This document shows, in pieces, positions 23,040-23,796 of a DNA stretch of 23,796 bases; position 1 is the first letter of the stretch; each line of letters begins with the position of its first letter. Under the pieces are notes generated by a model that saw nothing but the letters and a program-made list of their open reading frames with translations, ran no database searches and was not told the DNA's origin. The DNA is from RUG11788 sp964578175 (GTDB taxonomy: Bacteria; Bacillota_I; Bacilli_A; RF39; UBA660), in the NCBI GenBank assembly GCA_964578175.1, contig CAZOBH010000017.1, forward strand, positions 1 through 23,796, read 5' to 3'. The translations under genes were made by a program, and so were the position numbers.

Positions 23040-23796
23040 ATGAAAGAATTAGAAGATTATTTAAATTATTTAAAATATCAAAAGAATTATTCTGAACATA
23101 CTATTACTAGTTATAGTGATGATATAAATGAATATATAGAATTTGTTAAGAGTAATAGAATAGATCCTTATAATATTTCTTATGATCAAATAAGAACTTA
23201 TCTAATTAATTTAAATGATAAAAAAGATATTAATTCTACTATATCTAGAAAGATAAGTGCTTTAAGAGGATTTTATAGATATTTAGAAAATAATAATAGA
23301 ATAGATACTAATCCTTTTACTTTAATAAATCTACCTAAAAAAGATAAGAAACTACCTAGATTTTTTTACTATAATGAATTAGAAGAATTATTTAATACTC
23401 CTAAATTAACAACTCCTTTAGGTCAAAGAGATAGACTTATACTTGAAATGTTATATGCAACAGGTGTCAGAGTAAGTGAACTAGTTAATATTAAATTATC
23501 TGATATTGGAGATCATACTATTAAAATACTTGGAAAAGGTAATAAAGAAAGAATAGTTAGATATGGGGATTATTGTGAAGAAATATTAAAAATGTATTTA
23601 GATGATGGCCATTATAAATTAAATTCTAGTTCTGAATATTTATTTTTAAACAATAATGGTGGAAAACTTACTGATAGGGGTGTTAGATATATATTAGATA
23701 AAATAATAGAGAAGACTACTATTGAAAAAAAGATATCTCCTCATATGTTAAGACATAGTTTTGCTACTCATTTATTAAATGAAGGTTGTGATATAT
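23040..23796 (+). CDS. Tyrosine recombinase, XerC/XerD type (3' end outside window)
   Basis: XerC and XerD resolve chromosome dimers at dif sites. The visible 252 residues start with an N-terminal SAM-like core-binding domain (about 1-90, MKELEDYLNYLKYQKNYSEH) followed by the catalytic domain. Catalytic residues in view are R144 (ATGVRVSEL), K166 (LGKGNKERI), H235 and R238 (SPHMLRHSFATHL). The last histidine or tryptophan and the nucleophilic tyrosine lie beyond the window edge, so the gene is cut by the window and not shown to be broken. Family length is about 300. AAGGAGAG supports the start. The gene could equally be called xerC or xerD; the overall pattern is that of the chromosomal housekeeping enzyme rather than an integron or phage integrase. 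Confidence 0.92.
   Translation, partial: MKELEDYLNYLKYQKNYSEHTITSYSDDINEYIEFVKSNRIDPYNISYDQIRTYLINLNDKKDINSTISRKISALRGFYRYLENNNRIDTNPFTLINLPKKDKKLPRFFYYNELEELFNTPKLTTPLGQRDRLILEMLYATGVRVSELVNIKLSDIGDHTIKILGKGNKERIVRYGDYCEEILKMYLDDGHYKLNSSSEYLFLNNNGGKLTDRGVRYILDKIIEKTTIEKKISPHMLRHSFATHLLNEGCDI

Noticed and set aside
1..23796. UGA read as tryptophan, as in Mycoplasma
   Set aside because: TGA ends scpA, queH, infB and the 961-residue gene at family-appropriate lengths, and tryptophan positions use TGG.
1..23796. CRISPR array, IS element, tRNA or rRNA genes
   Set aside because: No regularly spaced repeats, no transposase-like gene, no terminal inverted repeats and no cloverleaf or rRNA-like sequence were seen.
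23040..23796. Phage integrase or mobile-element marker
   Set aside because: The motifs and neighbours fit a housekeeping XerC/XerD, and no phage or element genes surround it.

Overview
The window is a strongly AT-rich chromosomal segment from a low-GC Bacillota (Firmicutes) bacterium. The scpA-scpB pair, the yceD-rpmF pair, the rimP-nusA-ylxR-infB-rbfA operon, a B. subtilis-type LexA with its SOS box, and AGGAGG/AGAGGTG ribosome binding sites all point there. TGA is used as a real stop (scpA, queH, infB, the 961-residue protein) and Trp is TGG, so the code is standard, not the Mycoplasma code. Small proteins, very AT-rich codons (AGA for Arg) and trimmed operons suggest an uncultured Bacilli lineage near the RF39/Erysipelotrichales/Mollicutes branch; that placement is inference. 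I see no tRNA, rRNA, IS element, prophage or CRISPR array.

Layout. 1-510: leader and a Nudix-like protein whose metal-binding glutamates are lost. 524-5051: a heterodimeric ABC exporter pair and an RDD membrane protein, facing (5061-6020, minus) a six-helix membrane protein across a shared bidirectional terminator. 6055-9911: scpA, scpB, then three tightly packed surface-protein genes (an anchored protein, a membrane-anchored C39-like peptidase, a lipoprotein). 9913-10640: yceD-rpmF. 10661-12997: a divergent ClpX-like AAA+ ATPase and queH. 13030-16955: an unrecognised 961-residue protein, an OB-fold-like small protein, a metallo-beta-lactamase-fold hydrolase and a small membrane protein. 16966-21129: the translation/transcription operon rimP-nusA-ylxR-infB-rbfA, behind a leader with an attenuator-like hairpin. 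21140-21346: a structured RNA with its own promoter and terminator, best read as 6S RNA. 21389-22065 (minus): lexA with promoter and operator. 22079-23013: an orphan 281-residue gene. 23040-end: a tyrosine recombinase (XerC/D type), cut by the window edge.

The main points for follow-up are the ClpX-like unfoldase with a changed pore loop and a new N-terminal domain, the 961-residue protein encoded near it, the one-domain RimP, the 6S RNA candidate, the pilin-like/C39 peptidase fusion, and a consistent architecture in which five plus-strand terminators carry the gene's stop codon in or beside the hairpin loop.
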